NCBI GenBank assembly: GCA_026004775.1 | Contig: BPJU01000020.1 | Location: 1-64,000, forward strand | DNA: 64,000 nt | Direction of reading: 5' to 3' | Source: Pirellulaceae bacterium | GTDB lineage: Bacteria; Planctomycetota; Planctomycetia; Pirellulales; Pirellulaceae | Shown here: positions 17,517 through 27,609 of the stretch, piece after piece | How positions within the stretch are numbered: the first letter of the stretch is position 1 | How the letters are laid out: every line of letters begins with the position of its first letter | Translations under genes and position numbers: made by a program | The notes under the pieces: model-generated | Database searches by the model: none | What the model was told of the DNA's origin: nothing | What the model saw: the letters and a program-made list of their open reading frames with translations, nothing else

Positions 17517-18587
17517 CTACGCCAGACCGGACGCCGCACCAGGAACCTGAGCTAGTTGCCCGCATGCCGCCCGAATATCAGCTCCCTGCGAATAGCGAAT
17601 CGTGGTCAAGTATCCCGCTTCGCGCAGCACAGCAGCAAAGGCGTTGCGGACCTCCCGCGGCGACGGGGCAAAATCCGAAGGGCCATCGTCTATGGGATTG
17701 TAGGGAATCAGGTTCACGTGGACCCACAAGCCCTTGAGGAATTCGACCAGCCGCAGGGCGTCGTGGCGTGAATCGTTCAAACCGTTGACCATCAGGTATT
17801 CGATCATCAGCGGGCGTTGTTGAAGACGGTTGACGATATGCAGCACTTCCCGCAACCTGTCCAAAGAACAATGCCGCGCCAAGGGAATCCATTGCCGCCG
17901 CTGATTCTCGACCGTCGAATGCAGGCTCACCGCCAGCCCCACCAGCGGAAACCGCTTGGCGAATCGGACCATTTGTTCCGGGACCCCCACCGTCGAAACC
18001 AAGATGCGGCGGGGTGAGATGCCGCATTTTCGAGGATCGCACAGCACCTGTAACGATTCGCATACCGCTTCAAAATTGTGAAGCGGCTCGCCCATGCCCA
18101 TATACACTACGTTGCGGATCGGCCGTCCGGCGGCTCCCAGCCACCGGCGAGCCTCCACGTACTGCCCGATGATTTCTCCCGCCGACAAATTGCGCAGCAG
18201 CCCCATGCGCGCTGTGGCGCAGAATATACAATTGGCCGCGCACCCCACCTGGCTCGATACGCAGAGGCTCATTCGGCCGCTGGCCGAACAGATCAGCACG
18301 GTTTCGATCCGGAGCTGGTCGCGAGTCTGAAGGACCAGTTTCGCGGAGCGATCCAGGGACGAGGTTCGGGCTTCGATACAGACGAGCGGTCGCAATTCGA
18401 TGCACGTCTCCAACCGAGTCCGAATCTGGGCCGGTAGCTCGGCCAGCACCTCCTCCATCACCCGTCCCTCGCCGAACACCAGGTACCACAATCGGCGCAA
18501 GCGTTGCGGGTCAAATCCGTTTTCCCGCCACCAACGCTCCACACCCCGCACATCGTAGATGGACAACAGATGATCCTTTGTCGGCAT
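17517..18587 (-). CDS. rlmN: RlmN/Cfr-family 23S rRNA A2503 methyltransferase
   Basis: 356 residues from ATG 18587 (a TTG at 18626 adds 13 residues and cannot be excluded). The radical-SAM cluster motif is CAANCIFC. Both catalytic cysteines of RlmN are present: the one in LCVSSQ seven residues before the cluster, and the one in RAACGQL near the C-terminus. MGMGEPLHNF and GLAVSLHS are also family motifs. It methylates C2 of A2503 in 23S rRNA and of A37 in some tRNAs. The N-terminal domain is less conserved than in E. coli RlmN, so it may be a planctomycete paralogue. It is upstream of rplM on the same strand, about 190 bp away. Confidence 0.88.
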   Translation of the reverse strand: MPTKDHLLSIYDVRGVERWWRENGFDPQRLRRLWYLVFGEGRVMEEVLAELPAQIRTRLETCIELRPLVCIEARTSSLDRSAKLVLQTRDQLRIETVLICSASGRMSLCVSSQVGCAANCIFCATARMGLLRNLSAGEIIGQYVEARRWLGAAGRPIRNVVYMGMGEPLHNFEAVCESLQVLCDPRKCGISPRRILVSTVGVPEQMVRFAKRFPLVGLAVSLHSTVENQRRQWIPLARHCSLDRLREVLHIVNRLQQRPLMIEYLMVNGLNDSRHDALRLVEFLKGLWVHVNLIPYNPIDDGPSDFAPSPREVRNAFAAVLREAGYLTTIRYSQGADIRAACGQLAQVPGAASGLA

Positions 18588-18813
18588 CGATCTGGGCCAA
18601 AAAAGTCGTTTATCTTGATCGGTCAACCGGCAACCGTCGCCCTTCTGTGGATTTTAGGTGGACAGGGCCATATCGGAAAATAGGTAAAATGGCACATGTC
18701 CAATTCAAGGCTTGCGCCGAGCAAGCGTTGCGCAGTTTGTCAAAATGGCGCTGTCCCAATAGCTGAGCCTGCGGACGTTTCGCAGAGGCAGTGGGCGCGG
18801 TTCGTCTTCCAGC

Positions 18814-21708
18814 TTATGGACGCGTACTGCCCGTTGTTATGGGGCCGAAATCGATCCCGCGTATCCCCTCACTTTGCAGGCGGCGCGATCGAGGCCAAAC
18901 CCGGATGACGCGCGCTTGTGCATTGCCACTGCCCCAGGTGGTTTGGATCACCGCCGGAGAACGCGCCGTGCCTTCCAGCACCATCAGGTCTTTGGCGTCG
19001 TCATAGGAGAGCCTTTCGCCGCCGGCGGTAAACGATTCACCTCGTGCCCGCACATTTCCCGTGGCCAGAAACTCAAGATGCGGTGCCATCCGCCCGCCGG
19101 AAGGCATTTGCGCGATCCACAGGCGGTCGGTCATCAGTTCCAAACCGTCCGGTCCCAACCGCCCCCGCCCCGGCTCGTATCGGCTATCCCAATCCGGCAC
19201 CGGCACATAGGCGGCTTGCACGTCTCCGCGGAACTCCACCTGTTGCTGCTGGACGTTTCCGGCAATCGCTTCCTGGAATTGAACCCGGATGTGCACCAGC
19301 TTTTCCGGGGATTCTCCAGTAGGCATGGTCGCGGCATCGCCCAGCGAGGTGAAGCGAACCAGGCGCAACGAGCTAAGAACGCCTGGCCCGGCGGCGTGGA
19401 AATCCCCCGTTCGGTATTCCCACTGGAAGGCGCCGGCTGTGAGTTCTTCAAATGCCACCTTCTGGCCTTCGCCACGCAGTTGTTGGTGTTCGGCTCGAAT
19501 CGGTCCGGAAAGCCACACGGTACGCAACTGGCTTCCGGTTGCCGGCCGAGCGGCGGCATGGTCGAATTCCAGCGGCTGCTCCAGTTGGGCCCGAAGATTC
19601 TGCCCCTGAATCACCAACTGGTGCTGCTCGCCCGCCTCCGCTCCCTGCTGCGCCAGAATCGATACGTTTCCTCGAAGCTGCAAAGTCTGGCCGTCGAACT
19701 CCAGCCCCTCGGTCCAAAGAAACACAACCGGTACACCTGTGGCCACTCCGGAAAGGGGAGCGGCAGGAACAAGCATTTTACCGGAGCCTGCCAGCCAGAG
19801 CCGACGCAGCTTGGCGTCCACCACCACTTGCGAACCTTCCAACAATAACCCGTTCACACCCGCAGTGGCGGGGCGTCCCTGCACCTGAAATCGCGGATGG
19901 GGAGTCGCCAGCCGGCTGGCCTGAAGCAACTCCCCGCGCAACAAAAACGCCGGCTGTTCGCTTGGCCCCGCACCGCGAGCGATCTCCACCGAACCGGCAA
20001 CGGTAATGTCGTCCAACAGATAGCCGTCTTGCTCCAGAATCCGTGCTTCCACCAGGTCACCCTGAAACCATATCGGTTGTGTGGGCGGCGGCGTCTTCGG
20101 AAGCGACACCGGCTGTGTGCGAGGCGGTGCAGGGACAGCCGGCTGTCCTGCCGCCGCCGTTGGCTCGGCCGGCAGCGCTTCGGCCGGTACGAACCAAACG
20201 CGCAGTTCCTGAGCCGGCCGGCGGCTGGAAATCCAAGGCGAGTCGACCGCAACCTGGCCGGTCGCTACCAATCGATCCGGAGCGAACTGAGCAGTCGGTG
20301 AACCTTTCGACGAGGCCGCCGCACGCAAGAAAACGTAAAGCTGTTGGGATGCAAACGTCGCAACATGCTCAACCTGGCAACGAACTTGACCGGACACCGT
20401 CAGTAAATACTGGCCTTCGTACGGACGTATCGAAAAAGAGTCGTTCCAGGTTACCAGCAGTGATTGGGAAGGCTGAGGCCCGGCCAATCCGCGTACCGTT
20501 CCCGGACCGTCGACAAGAAATTCTCCAATCTGCCTTGCCGACTTATCTGGAGGAAATCGGTATTCGATGCGCTTGGCCTGAATAGCTGTTGCACCGTACT
20601 GGACCTGCGCCCCCTGAGTACTTTCGACCGTCACCTGTCCCCGCTCGCTGTCCCACACCAGCAGTTCGGCCTCGGCACGGAGCTGCTCGGAGGGGAAGTC
20701 CAGTTGCACGGGCTTGCCGCGAGCCTGTACGCGGCGCACAGCCGGAACGGTCAGTTCTCCCACCGCCGACGTCTCTTTTAGTTGGACCTCGATCGCCTCA
20801 CAGTGCAATCGGTCCACCCGTCCATCCGGGAACCGCCGCACCAGCTCGACCTGGTCCGACAACACCAGATGTTGTTCCGGTACGAAAAACCGAAACGGAC
20901 CAGCGGCTTTCAGTTCCAGCCAGACGGGTGCGGCAGCCGGTGGCTGCTGGCCGGCAGACACTTGGCTCGCAGTCGGCTGTGGAGCATCCAACCGCAAGGT
21001 GATGTGGTCCAAGTGCACCAACTCTACTTGCCGTACCACCTGAGCCAGTTGCGCCATGCCGGGAGCCGGGCTATGGGCCTCCTGAAGATAGATGCGCAAA
21101 TCCTTGCCACGGCCTCGGTGCGGGCCAAGGCGGAATTCGACTTCGTTGGGGGTCCACAGCCGGTGCCGCGCCAATTGGACGTTTCGCGCGGTTATCAGCA
21201 GCTCATCCTGACGGTCCGGGTGCGACCGGGGACGGCGGATCGTTACCGTGCCGCGAAGCCGCCCGGCCAGCGGCCGGCCAAGCTCTCCCCGCGCCAAGTT
21301 AATAGGGCGATCCGATTCCAGTACCGCGCCACCTGGGGCTTGAACGATGAGCGGCACGGGCGAACTGTTCGAATCATGTTGAGGGAAGTAAAGCAGCGTG
21401 ACAGGCTCTAACTCCAACGTGCCATCCGGATGGGGCTGGTAGTCGCCAAACAACAGCATCCCGTAGGCGGTTTCCAAGATTTTGGGCCGACCTCGCTCCC
21501 AAGCCTCAGCCGGAAAATAGGGTGCCAAATCGATGGTGGTCCGGCGAGCGGGCGCGGGAAGCCCGTCGTTAGGACGGCGGCGTACTACGGGCGGTTCGAT
21601 GAGCGGGACAATCAGCCAGACATAGAGAACGTAGGCGGCCAGCGTTACCATGCCGGCAACCAGGCTCACCAACATCCGACTCGGCGTCCCGTCAACGGCT
21701 CGTGCCAT
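18814..21708 (-). CDS. Very large LptC/OstA-like envelope protein
   Basis: 964 residues. An N-terminal membrane anchor lies at about 12-37, followed by an extracytoplasmic region rich in beta-strand patterns. The OstA/LptA-type theme recurs: VTLLYFPQ and LRGTVTIRRPR early, then repeats such as VQLDFPSEQLRAEAELLVWD, LRVWFVPAEAL and LEFDGQTLQLRGNVSIL. Known LptC is ~190 residues and LptA ~185, so this is several jellyroll units long and could replace both. Its place directly downstream of kdsD and kdsC matches the E. coli kdsD-kdsC-lptC-lptA order. The role, bridging lipopolysaccharide-like glycolipid to the outer membrane, is inferred from topology and synteny. Confidence 0.75.
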   Translation of the reverse strand: MARAVDGTPSRMLVSLVAGMVTLAAYVLYVWLIVPLIEPPVVRRRPNDGLPAPARRTTIDLAPYFPAEAWERGRPKILETAYGMLLFGDYQPHPDGTLELEPVTLLYFPQHDSNSSPVPLIVQAPGGAVLESDRPINLARGELGRPLAGRLRGTVTIRRPRSHPDRQDELLITARNVQLARHRLWTPNEVEFRLGPHRGRGKDLRIYLQEAHSPAPGMAQLAQVVRQVELVHLDHITLRLDAPQPTASQVSAGQQPPAAAPVWLELKAAGPFRFFVPEQHLVLSDQVELVRRFPDGRVDRLHCEAIEVQLKETSAVGELTVPAVRRVQARGKPVQLDFPSEQLRAEAELLVWDSERGQVTVESTQGAQVQYGATAIQAKRIEYRFPPDKSARQIGEFLVDGPGTVRGLAGPQPSQSLLVTWNDSFSIRPYEGQYLLTVSGQVRCQVEHVATFASQQLYVFLRAAASSKGSPTAQFAPDRLVATGQVAVDSPWISSRRPAQELRVWFVPAEALPAEPTAAAGQPAVPAPPRTQPVSLPKTPPPTQPIWFQGDLVEARILEQDGYLLDDITVAGSVEIARGAGPSEQPAFLLRGELLQASRLATPHPRFQVQGRPATAGVNGLLLEGSQVVVDAKLRRLWLAGSGKMLVPAAPLSGVATGVPVVFLWTEGLEFDGQTLQLRGNVSILAQQGAEAGEQHQLVIQGQNLRAQLEQPLEFDHAAARPATGSQLRTVWLSGPIRAEHQQLRGEGQKVAFEELTAGAFQWEYRTGDFHAAGPGVLSSLRLVRFTSLGDAATMPTGESPEKLVHIRVQFQEAIAGNVQQQQVEFRGDVQAAYVPVPDWDSRYEPGRGRLGPDGLELMTDRLWIAQMPSGGRMAPHLEFLATGNVRARGESFTAGGERLSYDDAKDLMVLEGTARSPAVIQTTWGSGNAQARVIRVWPRSRRLQSEGIRGIDFGPITTGSTRP

Positions 21709-21779
21709 CCGTGTTTATCCGTCGGCCCAATACTGCGGGTGCCAGCCGCTGGCGCAACTCACTGCATCACCACCGGTAA

Positions 21780-22298
21780 TTATTCCAGGTATTGCGCGAT
21801 CACGTCGCCCCAAAGCGACTTGGCCTTCAAGAGCATCTCGACCACCTCGCGCACCGCACCTCGGCCGCCAGGCGATCGTGTCACGTAGGCGGCGCGGTCG
21901 CGCACGTCTTTTTCGGCGTCGGCGACCGCCACGGGGAACCCGACACGCCGCATCACCGGGATGTCGGGCAGGTCATCGCCAATAAAGCAGACTCGCTCAG
22001 GCAACACGCCACACTCGGCCATCACCTCCAAGGCCTTCGCCAACTTGTCTTCGGAACCCTGGCGTACGATATCGATTCCCAACTCCGCGGCACGAACCTT
22101 GACAATGTGCGACGTCCGCGAGGTGATCAATCCGAAACGGAATCCCGCACGTTTCCACAACTGAATGGCCAGCCCGTCCCGCACATGAAAGCTTTTCGTT
22201 TCAATGCCCTGGTTGTTGTAGACGATCGCTCCGTCCGTCAACACACCGTCCACATCCGACAGAATAAGCTCGATTTGCTGGGGGATGCCCGATTTCAT
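21780..22298 (-). CDS. kdsC: 3-deoxy-manno-octulosonate-8-phosphatase (HAD family)
   Basis: 172 residues from ATG 22298, eight bases after the kdsD stop. An in-frame start at 22448 would overlap kdsD by 140 bases and add an unrelated basic stretch. HAD motifs: DVDGVLTDG (catalytic Asp pair), ITSR, and GDDLPDIPVM. The size and lack of a cap domain fit KdsC, which removes phosphate from Kdo-8-phosphate in lipid A core synthesis. The tetrameric C0 HAD type is expected. The neighbour kdsD supports the assignment. Confidence 0.92.
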   Translation of the reverse strand: MKSGIPQQIELILSDVDGVLTDGAIVYNNQGIETKSFHVRDGLAIQLWKRAGFRFGLITSRTSHIVKVRAAELGIDIVRQGSEDKLAKALEVMAECGVLPERVCFIGDDLPDIPVMRRVGFPVAVADAEKDVRDRAAYVTRSPGGRGAVREVVEMLLKAKSLWGDVIAQYLE

Positions 22299-22305
22299 GC
22301 CACGA

Positions 22306-23559
22306 TTACCCGTTCCCGGCATTCTCTTCGCAGTGCACCTGCGGGCGATGGATTTTGAGCGGACCGGTCGTTTGGGGCAGTCCGAGGATGTCGGTAATGT
22401 CGATGATTCCCACCGGCCTGCCTTCGGAATCCACAACCGGCAACTCACTTATTTTATGCTCTTGAAGCAGTTGCAGCGCCAATTGTACGGGGCGTCCCGA
22501 AGGCACAACGATGGGTGACCGGGTCATGACATGGAAGATCGGGCGGTCCAGGGCAACGTCCTGAGCCGAGGCGATCAGGCGGGCTAGATCGCTGTCGGTA
22601 AAAATACCCGACAAACGGCCCTTTTCGTCGACCAGCATTACCGCACCGGTTCGCCGTCCCGGTCGATCGTGGGCCGTGAATACCTGGCGTACGGTGCACG
22701 AATCGGAGGCGACGCGGCATTCGGGAAGCGGACGCATCAGCTCGTCGACACACGTCAAGCGCCTTCCCAGACTGCCGCCCGGATGATAGCGAAGGAAATC
22801 CCGCTCGGTAAAACCGCGCCTGTGGCTTACCGCCAAGGCCAGCGCGTCCCCCAACGCCGCCATCAACGTGGTGCTCGTCGTGGGAGCCAACCCCAAGGGG
22901 CATGCTTCCTGAACCGGCCCAAGTTCCACTACGATGTGGGCCGACTGCCCGAGCGTGCTGGTAGCTCGAGCCGTCACGGCCAGCAGGGCAACCGACATCC
23001 GCACCAGACACGACACCAGGCGCAGTATCTCTTCCGTCTCGCCACTCAACGACAACACCGCTACTACGTCGTCGGTCCGCACACAGCCCAAGTCGCCGTG
23101 AAGGGCTTCGGCCGGATGCAGGAATTGGCTCGGTGTACCGGTCGAGCTGAAGGTGGCCACCCATTTTCGAGCGATCAAGCCTGCCTTGCCGATCCCACAA
23201 ACCACCAGCTTACCGCGACAACCGTAGATCAGCTCCACGGCCTGCTGGAGCGAATCGTCGCTCAGTCGCTCAGCCAGCCCCAAGACGGCCTGGCCCTCTT
23301 GTCGCAAGATCGAACGGGCCAACTGGATTGCCGCGGCCACGTCGGCCGTCCATCCTTGCACCTGATTTTTTGCCGCAAATGCCCCCACGCGTCGCCACCT
23401 CCGTCCATGGCGCGTTCGTACCGACTGCCGGCTTACCCAAGAATGGCCACCTGTCGTGGCGGGCGAATTGTAACCCGTTTGCCGATATACCGGCAACACA
23501 AAATTTTCGTTTGCCGGCAATCGGGCAATCGGGCGACGCGGCACATTGGCCCGGCTCAC
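22306..23559 (-). CDS. kdsD: Arabinose-5-phosphate isomerase, SIS plus two CBS domains
   Basis: 417 residues in the open frame, against ~330 for E. coli KdsD. The first ~65 residues are basic and not family-like, so the true start may be internal, near the VGAFAAKNQ segment. The SIS domain has VVCGIGKAGLIARK, STGTPSQFLHPAEALHGDLG and LSLSGETEEI. Two CBS domains follow (about 275-400) with GIFTDSDLAR and VGIIDITDILG. It converts ribulose-5-phosphate to arabinose-5-phosphate, the first step to Kdo. It heads the kdsD-kdsC-lptC-like unit. Confidence 0.92.
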   Translation of the reverse strand: MSRANVPRRPIARLPANENFVLPVYRQTGYNSPATTGGHSWVSRQSVRTRHGRRWRRVGAFAAKNQVQGWTADVAAAIQLARSILRQEGQAVLGLAERLSDDSLQQAVELIYGCRGKLVVCGIGKAGLIARKWVATFSSTGTPSQFLHPAEALHGDLGCVRTDDVVAVLSLSGETEEILRLVSCLVRMSVALLAVTARATSTLGQSAHIVVELGPVQEACPLGLAPTTSTTLMAALGDALALAVSHRRGFTERDFLRYHPGGSLGRRLTCVDELMRPLPECRVASDSCTVRQVFTAHDRPGRRTGAVMLVDEKGRLSGIFTDSDLARLIASAQDVALDRPIFHVMTRSPIVVPSGRPVQLALQLLQEHKISELPVVDSEGRPVGIIDITDILGLPQTTGPLKIHRPQVHCEENAGNG

Positions 23560-23653
23560 CTACCATCCAACGGCGGGCCGGGCAAAAGCCGATCTCGGCG
23601 CAGGATGCATGGCCGTGCGTGGGGCGACAGCACCTTTGCCCGATGCAGGCAAA

Positions 23654-24700
23654 CTAGCTCCTGGCAGGAGGCGTGAAGATCTGTTTGTCGGTCAATCGGC
23701 GGCGCAGGTCGGCGGCCTTGCCGGCCTGTCCGAAAGCCACCATGCGTTCGATACAGACCTTCTTCATCGCTTCGCGCGCGGGTTTGAGGTATTCGCGAGG
23801 GTCGAATTTCTCGGGCGACTCAGCGAGCACTTTGCGGATAGCCGCGGTGATAGCCAGCCGGTTGTCCGTGTCAACGTTGATCTTCCGCACGCCGTGCTGG
23901 ATGCCGCGCTGGATCTCCTCGATCGGGACTCCCCACGTGGGTTTTAGCTGGCCGCCGTATTTTCGGAAAAGCTCCTGAAGCTCTTCAGGTACCGATGAGC
24001 TTCCATGCATCACCAGATGCGTGTTGGGAATGCGCTTATGGATCTCTTCGATCCGCGACATGGCCAGAATCTCGCCGTCAGGCTTGCGAGAAAATTTGTA
24101 CGCGCCGTGGCTGGTGCCAATGGCTACTGCCAGGGCATCCACCTGTGTTTCTTTGACAAATTCGGCTGCCTGATCCGGGTCGGTCAGAAGCTGCTCGCGT
24201 GACAAGGTTCCCTCGGCGCCGTGCCCGTCTTCTTTGTCTCCCTTGCCGGTTTCCAACGACCCAAGACAGCCCAATTCTCCTTCCACCGACACATCGAGCA
24301 TGTGGGCGAACCGCACCACCTCCGCAGTCACGCGCACATTGTAGTCATACGGGGCAGGTGTCTTGCCATCTTCCATGAGCGACCCATCCATCATCACCGA
24401 CGTAAAGCCGTTCTTTATGGCGCTCAGGCACGTTGCCACGCTGTTGCCGTGATCCTGATGCATCACTACGGGAATGTGCGGATAGAGCTCGGCGGCGGCC
24501 AGCATCAAATGCTTCAAGTAAAGGTCTTGGCTGTATTGGCGAGCTCCACGAGAGGCCTGAACGATGACGGGCGAGTCGGTCTGGTGGGCTGCCTCCATGA
24601 TCGCCTGGATCTGTTCCATGTTATTGACATTGAAAGCGGCTACGCCGTAGTTATTTTCCGCGGCATGATCTAACACAACCCGCAAATTGACCAGTGGCAT
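23654..24700 (-). CDS. fba: Class II fructose-bisphosphate aldolase
   Basis: 348 residues. Zinc and substrate motifs are visible: [27 protein letters not shown] and INVDTDNR. The subclass resembles the Calvin-type enzyme ([27 protein letters not shown]). It cleaves fructose-1,6-bisphosphate to dihydroxyacetone phosphate and glyceraldehyde-3-phosphate in glycolysis, or the reverse. A GAGAGGG ribosome binding site lies just upstream of the ATG, and a candidate promoter is about 90 bases upstream. Confidence 0.96.
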   Translation of the reverse strand: MPLVNLRVVLDHAAENNYGVAAFNVNNMEQIQAIMEAAHQTDSPVIVQASRGARQYSQDLYLKHLMLAAAELYPHIPVVMHQDHGNSVATCLSAIKNGFTSVMMDGSLMEDGKTPAPYDYNVRVTAEVVRFAHMLDVSVEGELGCLGSLETGKGDKEDGHGAEGTLSREQLLTDPDQAAEFVKETQVDALAVAIGTSHGAYKFSRKPDGEILAMSRIEEIHKRIPNTHLVMHGSSSVPEELQELFRKYGGQLKPTWGVPIEEIQRGIQHGVRKINVDTDNRLAITAAIRKVLAESPEKFDPREYLKPAREAMKKVCIERMVAFGQAGKAADLRRRLTDKQIFTPPARS

Positions 24701-24789
24701 ATCGACCCTCTCTTTCGGAGAAAAAACTATGGCTTATCCGTTGCCCCGAGCCTGAAATCCCCGTCGCGCAGGCGAATATCCCCACGGCA

Positions 24790-24818
24790 ATTATCCAGCA
24801 CACGTCGAAAATATACAA
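24790..24818 (-). promoter_or_regulatory. Candidate promoter of the aldolase gene
   Basis: On the minus strand TTGTAT (24818-24813) and GATAAT (24795-24790, five of six matches) are separated by 17 bases. The site is about 90 bases before the fba start in a locally AT-rich patch. Confidence 0.4.
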
Positions 24819-24913
24819 TGCCCGAGTTTGCAGCGGACCCGTCGCGCGGCGAGGCGTGGAAACGAAAAACGAAACCGATCGTTGGGGCAATCGATTCTGC
24901 CGAAACAGAAATC

Positions 24914-25771
24914 TTATGGAGCCGAATTTTCCATAGCGGGTGGTGGGGCTGTAGTCGCTCCGAACAATTCATCCTGTTGCACTTGAGCCACACGCAGGAA
25001 GACCCAAACCGTCTCGCCCGCCTTGCGCTGGAAGAACACCTTTCCCAAACCGGCCGGCTCGTCCGTAGCAGTCATCGCCAGGATTTCTCCGGGCGCAAGG
25101 TCGGCGTTCAGGGCGAGCCAATCGAAACGGTGCTTGTCCTTGCCGTATTCGATGTGCCAAACGCCGTCGCCTCCGACGGGACGGCCACGCGGTGTGCCGT
25201 GTTCGATCATGGGCAGCAATTGCACAGCTACGTGGCCGTCGTCTTTCGGATAGCAGACCACCGACAGAGCCGCGTGAGCGTCGCTGAACGTTTCCCCTCG
25301 CCACGCCTCGCCATCCGTCCACAGAGCCGTGAGCGACTCGGAAGCCTGGCTAAGCTGGATGGTGGCGGGTTGGCCTTTTCGCATCTGGAGGCGGTACTGT
25401 TTGGCGGTCACATCCGCCGCGGCTTCTGCACCGGGGCCGTTGAAGGTGCCGTGGGTCTGCATCTGGGCCTCGATCATATCGTCGAGCCAGCCGGGGACCG
25501 GCTGGCTGACGATGCCGCAGCGTATCCCGTTGGCAGCCAACCGCCGCCGGACCTGCGGATCCAGCCTCTGCTCGTCGATCCCCTTCCAGATCTCGGTCAA
25601 CTGGCCGGCGATCCCCGGCCGAACTCGCCCGAAGGCCACCTCCAAGACCACTGCGTCCGGTGGTAACCGCGGGCTGGGCAACTGCCACGCGGCTGCCCGC
25701 GTGCTCTCGGAAAAGTCCCACCGCGCACATCCGGCGAGCATCACCAGCAAGGCCAAAGCTAATATCCCCAC
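24914..25771 (-). CDS. Hypothetical lipoprotein
   Basis: 285 residues from GTG 25771, with GGAG eight bases upstream. A short signal peptide ends in the lipobox LAGC at residues 12-15, so it is a predicted lipoprotein. The body has no motif I can name; it contains TLVL-type beta segments and stretches such as GDGVWHIEYGKDKHRF and VWVFLRVAQV. Similar lipoproteins of unknown role are common in planctomycetes. It is divergent from rimO. Confidence 0.75.
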   Translation of the reverse strand: MGILALALLVMLAGCARWDFSESTRAAAWQLPSPRLPPDAVVLEVAFGRVRPGIAGQLTEIWKGIDEQRLDPQVRRRLAANGIRCGIVSQPVPGWLDDMIEAQMQTHGTFNGPGAEAAADVTAKQYRLQMRKGQPATIQLSQASESLTALWTDGEAWRGETFSDAHAALSVVCYPKDDGHVAVQLLPMIEHGTPRGRPVGGDGVWHIEYGKDKHRFDWLALNADLAPGEILAMTATDEPAGLGKVFFQRKAGETVWVFLRVAQVQQDELFGATTAPPPAMENSAP

Positions 25772-25930
25772 TTGTATCTTCTCCTGGCGCGGTCGCTGGA
25801 TCGATAGGCTTGCCCTTGAATCGATTCAGAAAAAGGCACAAGACGCTAGCAATTCGGTATCCGGGCGTCAAGATGGATGCGTGGCAAATGGGATGGTGGC
25901 TAGTCCAAGCGGCCTCCTCTGTTCCTGCAA

Positions 25931-25959
25931 TTCCCAAGGTGAGGGTCGCAAGATAGAAT
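25931..25959 (+). promoter_or_regulatory. Candidate promoter of rimO
   Basis: TTCCCA (four of six matches) and TAGAAT (five of six) are 17 bases apart, giving a leader of about 85 bases before the start at 26051. It lies in the divergent region between the lipoprotein gene and rimO. Confidence 0.4.
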
Positions 25960-26050
25960 AAATAGTTTGTGGGTTGTCGCTTGGCAATCGGGCGAGTTGC
26001 TATTGGCCACAGTCGCCGACCGATGTGCACTGTAGGAAAAGTTTGGCAGA

Positions 26051-27430
26051 ATGCGAGCGGTTTCTGACACGGCTGCCTCCAAGGGAACGTATGCGTTCGT
26101 AAGCCTGGGCTGTCCGAAAAATCTGGTCGACACCGAACGTATGCTGGGGCGGCTCCAGTTGGACGGTTACCAGTTGGTCCAGTCGCCCGACGGTGCTGAC
26201 CTGGTGATTGTCAATACGTGTGGCTTTATTGAACAAGCTCGCCAGGAGTCGTTTTCGGCCATTGATGAAGCTTTGCGGTTGAAACGCCAGGGACGCACGC
26301 GCGGCGTGATCGTGTGTGGTTGTCTGGCGGAACGGCAAAAAGAGCGTCTGTTGGAAGAGCGTCCGGAGATCGACGGGCTGGTAGGCGTTTTCGCTCGTGA
26401 TGAAGTCACCCGCGTAGCGGATCGGGTTCTGGGACACCTGCAAGAACAGCGAACCGTGTTTCGGCCGGCACCGATCCGGGCGCTGGATGACCAAGGTCGC
26501 TTTCGCGTTACGCCCCGGCATTTTGCTTATCTGAAGATCTCCGAAGGCTGCGACCGGCTCTGTACTTTCTGTGCCATCCCACGGATGCGGGGCAAACACG
26601 TCTCGAAACCGATGGAACAGGTCGTTCGCGAGGCACAGCAATTAGCTGACGACGGTGTGCGAGAATTGATTCTGGTGGCCCAAGATACCACCTATTACGG
26701 CATCGACTTGTACGGCAAGCCGCAACTGGTGCCGCTGCTGGAACAGCTTGTGCGGATCCCATCGATCCGCTGGATCCGGCTGATGTATCTCTACCCAATG
26801 TACATTGACGACTCATTGATCCAAATGATCGCGTCATCCGACAAGATCGTTCCGTATTTGGACATTCCGTTGCAACATATCAATGATGTGATGCTGCGGC
26901 GCATGGCACGCCGTGTGACGCGGAAGGAGACCGAACAGCTATTGGAACGTCTGCGAAACGGCATTCCCGACCTGGTGCTTCGCACCACGTTCATCACGGG
27001 CTTTCCGGGCGAAACCGAAGAGCAGTTCCAGGAATTGATGGAGTTTGTGGAACGGCAACGGTTTGAGCGGGTGGGGGTGTTTACGTATTCTCTGGAGCCG
27101 GATACGCCGGCGGCGCTGCTACCGGAGCAATTGCCGGAATCGATCAAGCATGAGCGCCGCGCACGGCTCATGGAAGTGCAGCAGCGGGTGGCATTCCAAT
27201 GGAACGAGTCACGGTTGGGGCGGCAGGTGGATGTGCTTCTGGATCGCCCCGTGGAAGGCGAGCGGAACGTGTTCATGGGGCGGACCCCGTGGGACGCTCC
27301 CGACGTCGACGCCGTAGTGTATGTCACCGGCCAACGGCAGCCCTTGCGCCCCGGCCAGTTTGTCCGCTGTGAGATCGTCGGTTACCGAGATTACGATTTG
27401 ATCGCTGTGGCCATAGGCGCACCCGGCTAG
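26051..27430 (+). CDS. rimO: Ribosomal protein S12 methylthiotransferase
   Basis: 459 residues. The N-terminal MTTase domain has its three cluster cysteines in SLGCPKN, NTCGFIE and VCGCLAE. The radical-SAM motif CDRLCTFC follows, then FITGFPGETEEQF. A C-terminal TRAM domain ends the protein. The YAYLKISEGCDR and RMRGKHVSKP region favours RimO over MiaB. It adds a methylthio group to the conserved Asp of ribosomal protein S12. pgsA follows on the same strand after about 180 bp. Confidence 0.95.
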   Translation: MRAVSDTAASKGTYAFVSLGCPKNLVDTERMLGRLQLDGYQLVQSPDGADLVIVNTCGFIEQARQESFSAIDEALRLKRQGRTRGVIVCGCLAERQKERLLEERPEIDGLVGVFARDEVTRVADRVLGHLQEQRTVFRPAPIRALDDQGRFRVTPRHFAYLKISEGCDRLCTFCAIPRMRGKHVSKPMEQVVREAQQLADDGVRELILVAQDTTYYGIDLYGKPQLVPLLEQLVRIPSIRWIRLMYLYPMYIDDSLIQMIASSDKIVPYLDIPLQHINDVMLRRMARRVTRKETEQLLERLRNGIPDLVLRTTFITGFPGETEEQFQELMEFVERQRFERVGVFTYSLEPDTPAALLPEQLPESIKHERRARLMEVQQRVAFQWNESRLGRQVDVLLDRPVEGERNVFMGRTPWDAPDVDAVVYVTGQRQPLRPGQFVRCEIVGYRDYDLIAVAIGAPG

Positions 27431-27609
27431 CCGGTGATTTGCCGGCATCACTAGCGGTTCTTCCCGTTGGCGCAATACGCGCGCGGGGCGCTCCATTCCG
27501 TTACGGGTTACCTGTTTCCCCTGTGCAGTTTTTCCGGTTAGGATAGGCTGCCTGTTTGGTATTCCAGGAAGCGCGAAGCGCGGGACACGGAAAAAGCAAA
27601 GGTCAACTT

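Noticed and set aside
25350-26030. A 226-residue minus-strand frame extending past the lipoprotein start.
   Set aside because: It lies in another frame than the lipobox protein and has no protein-like features.
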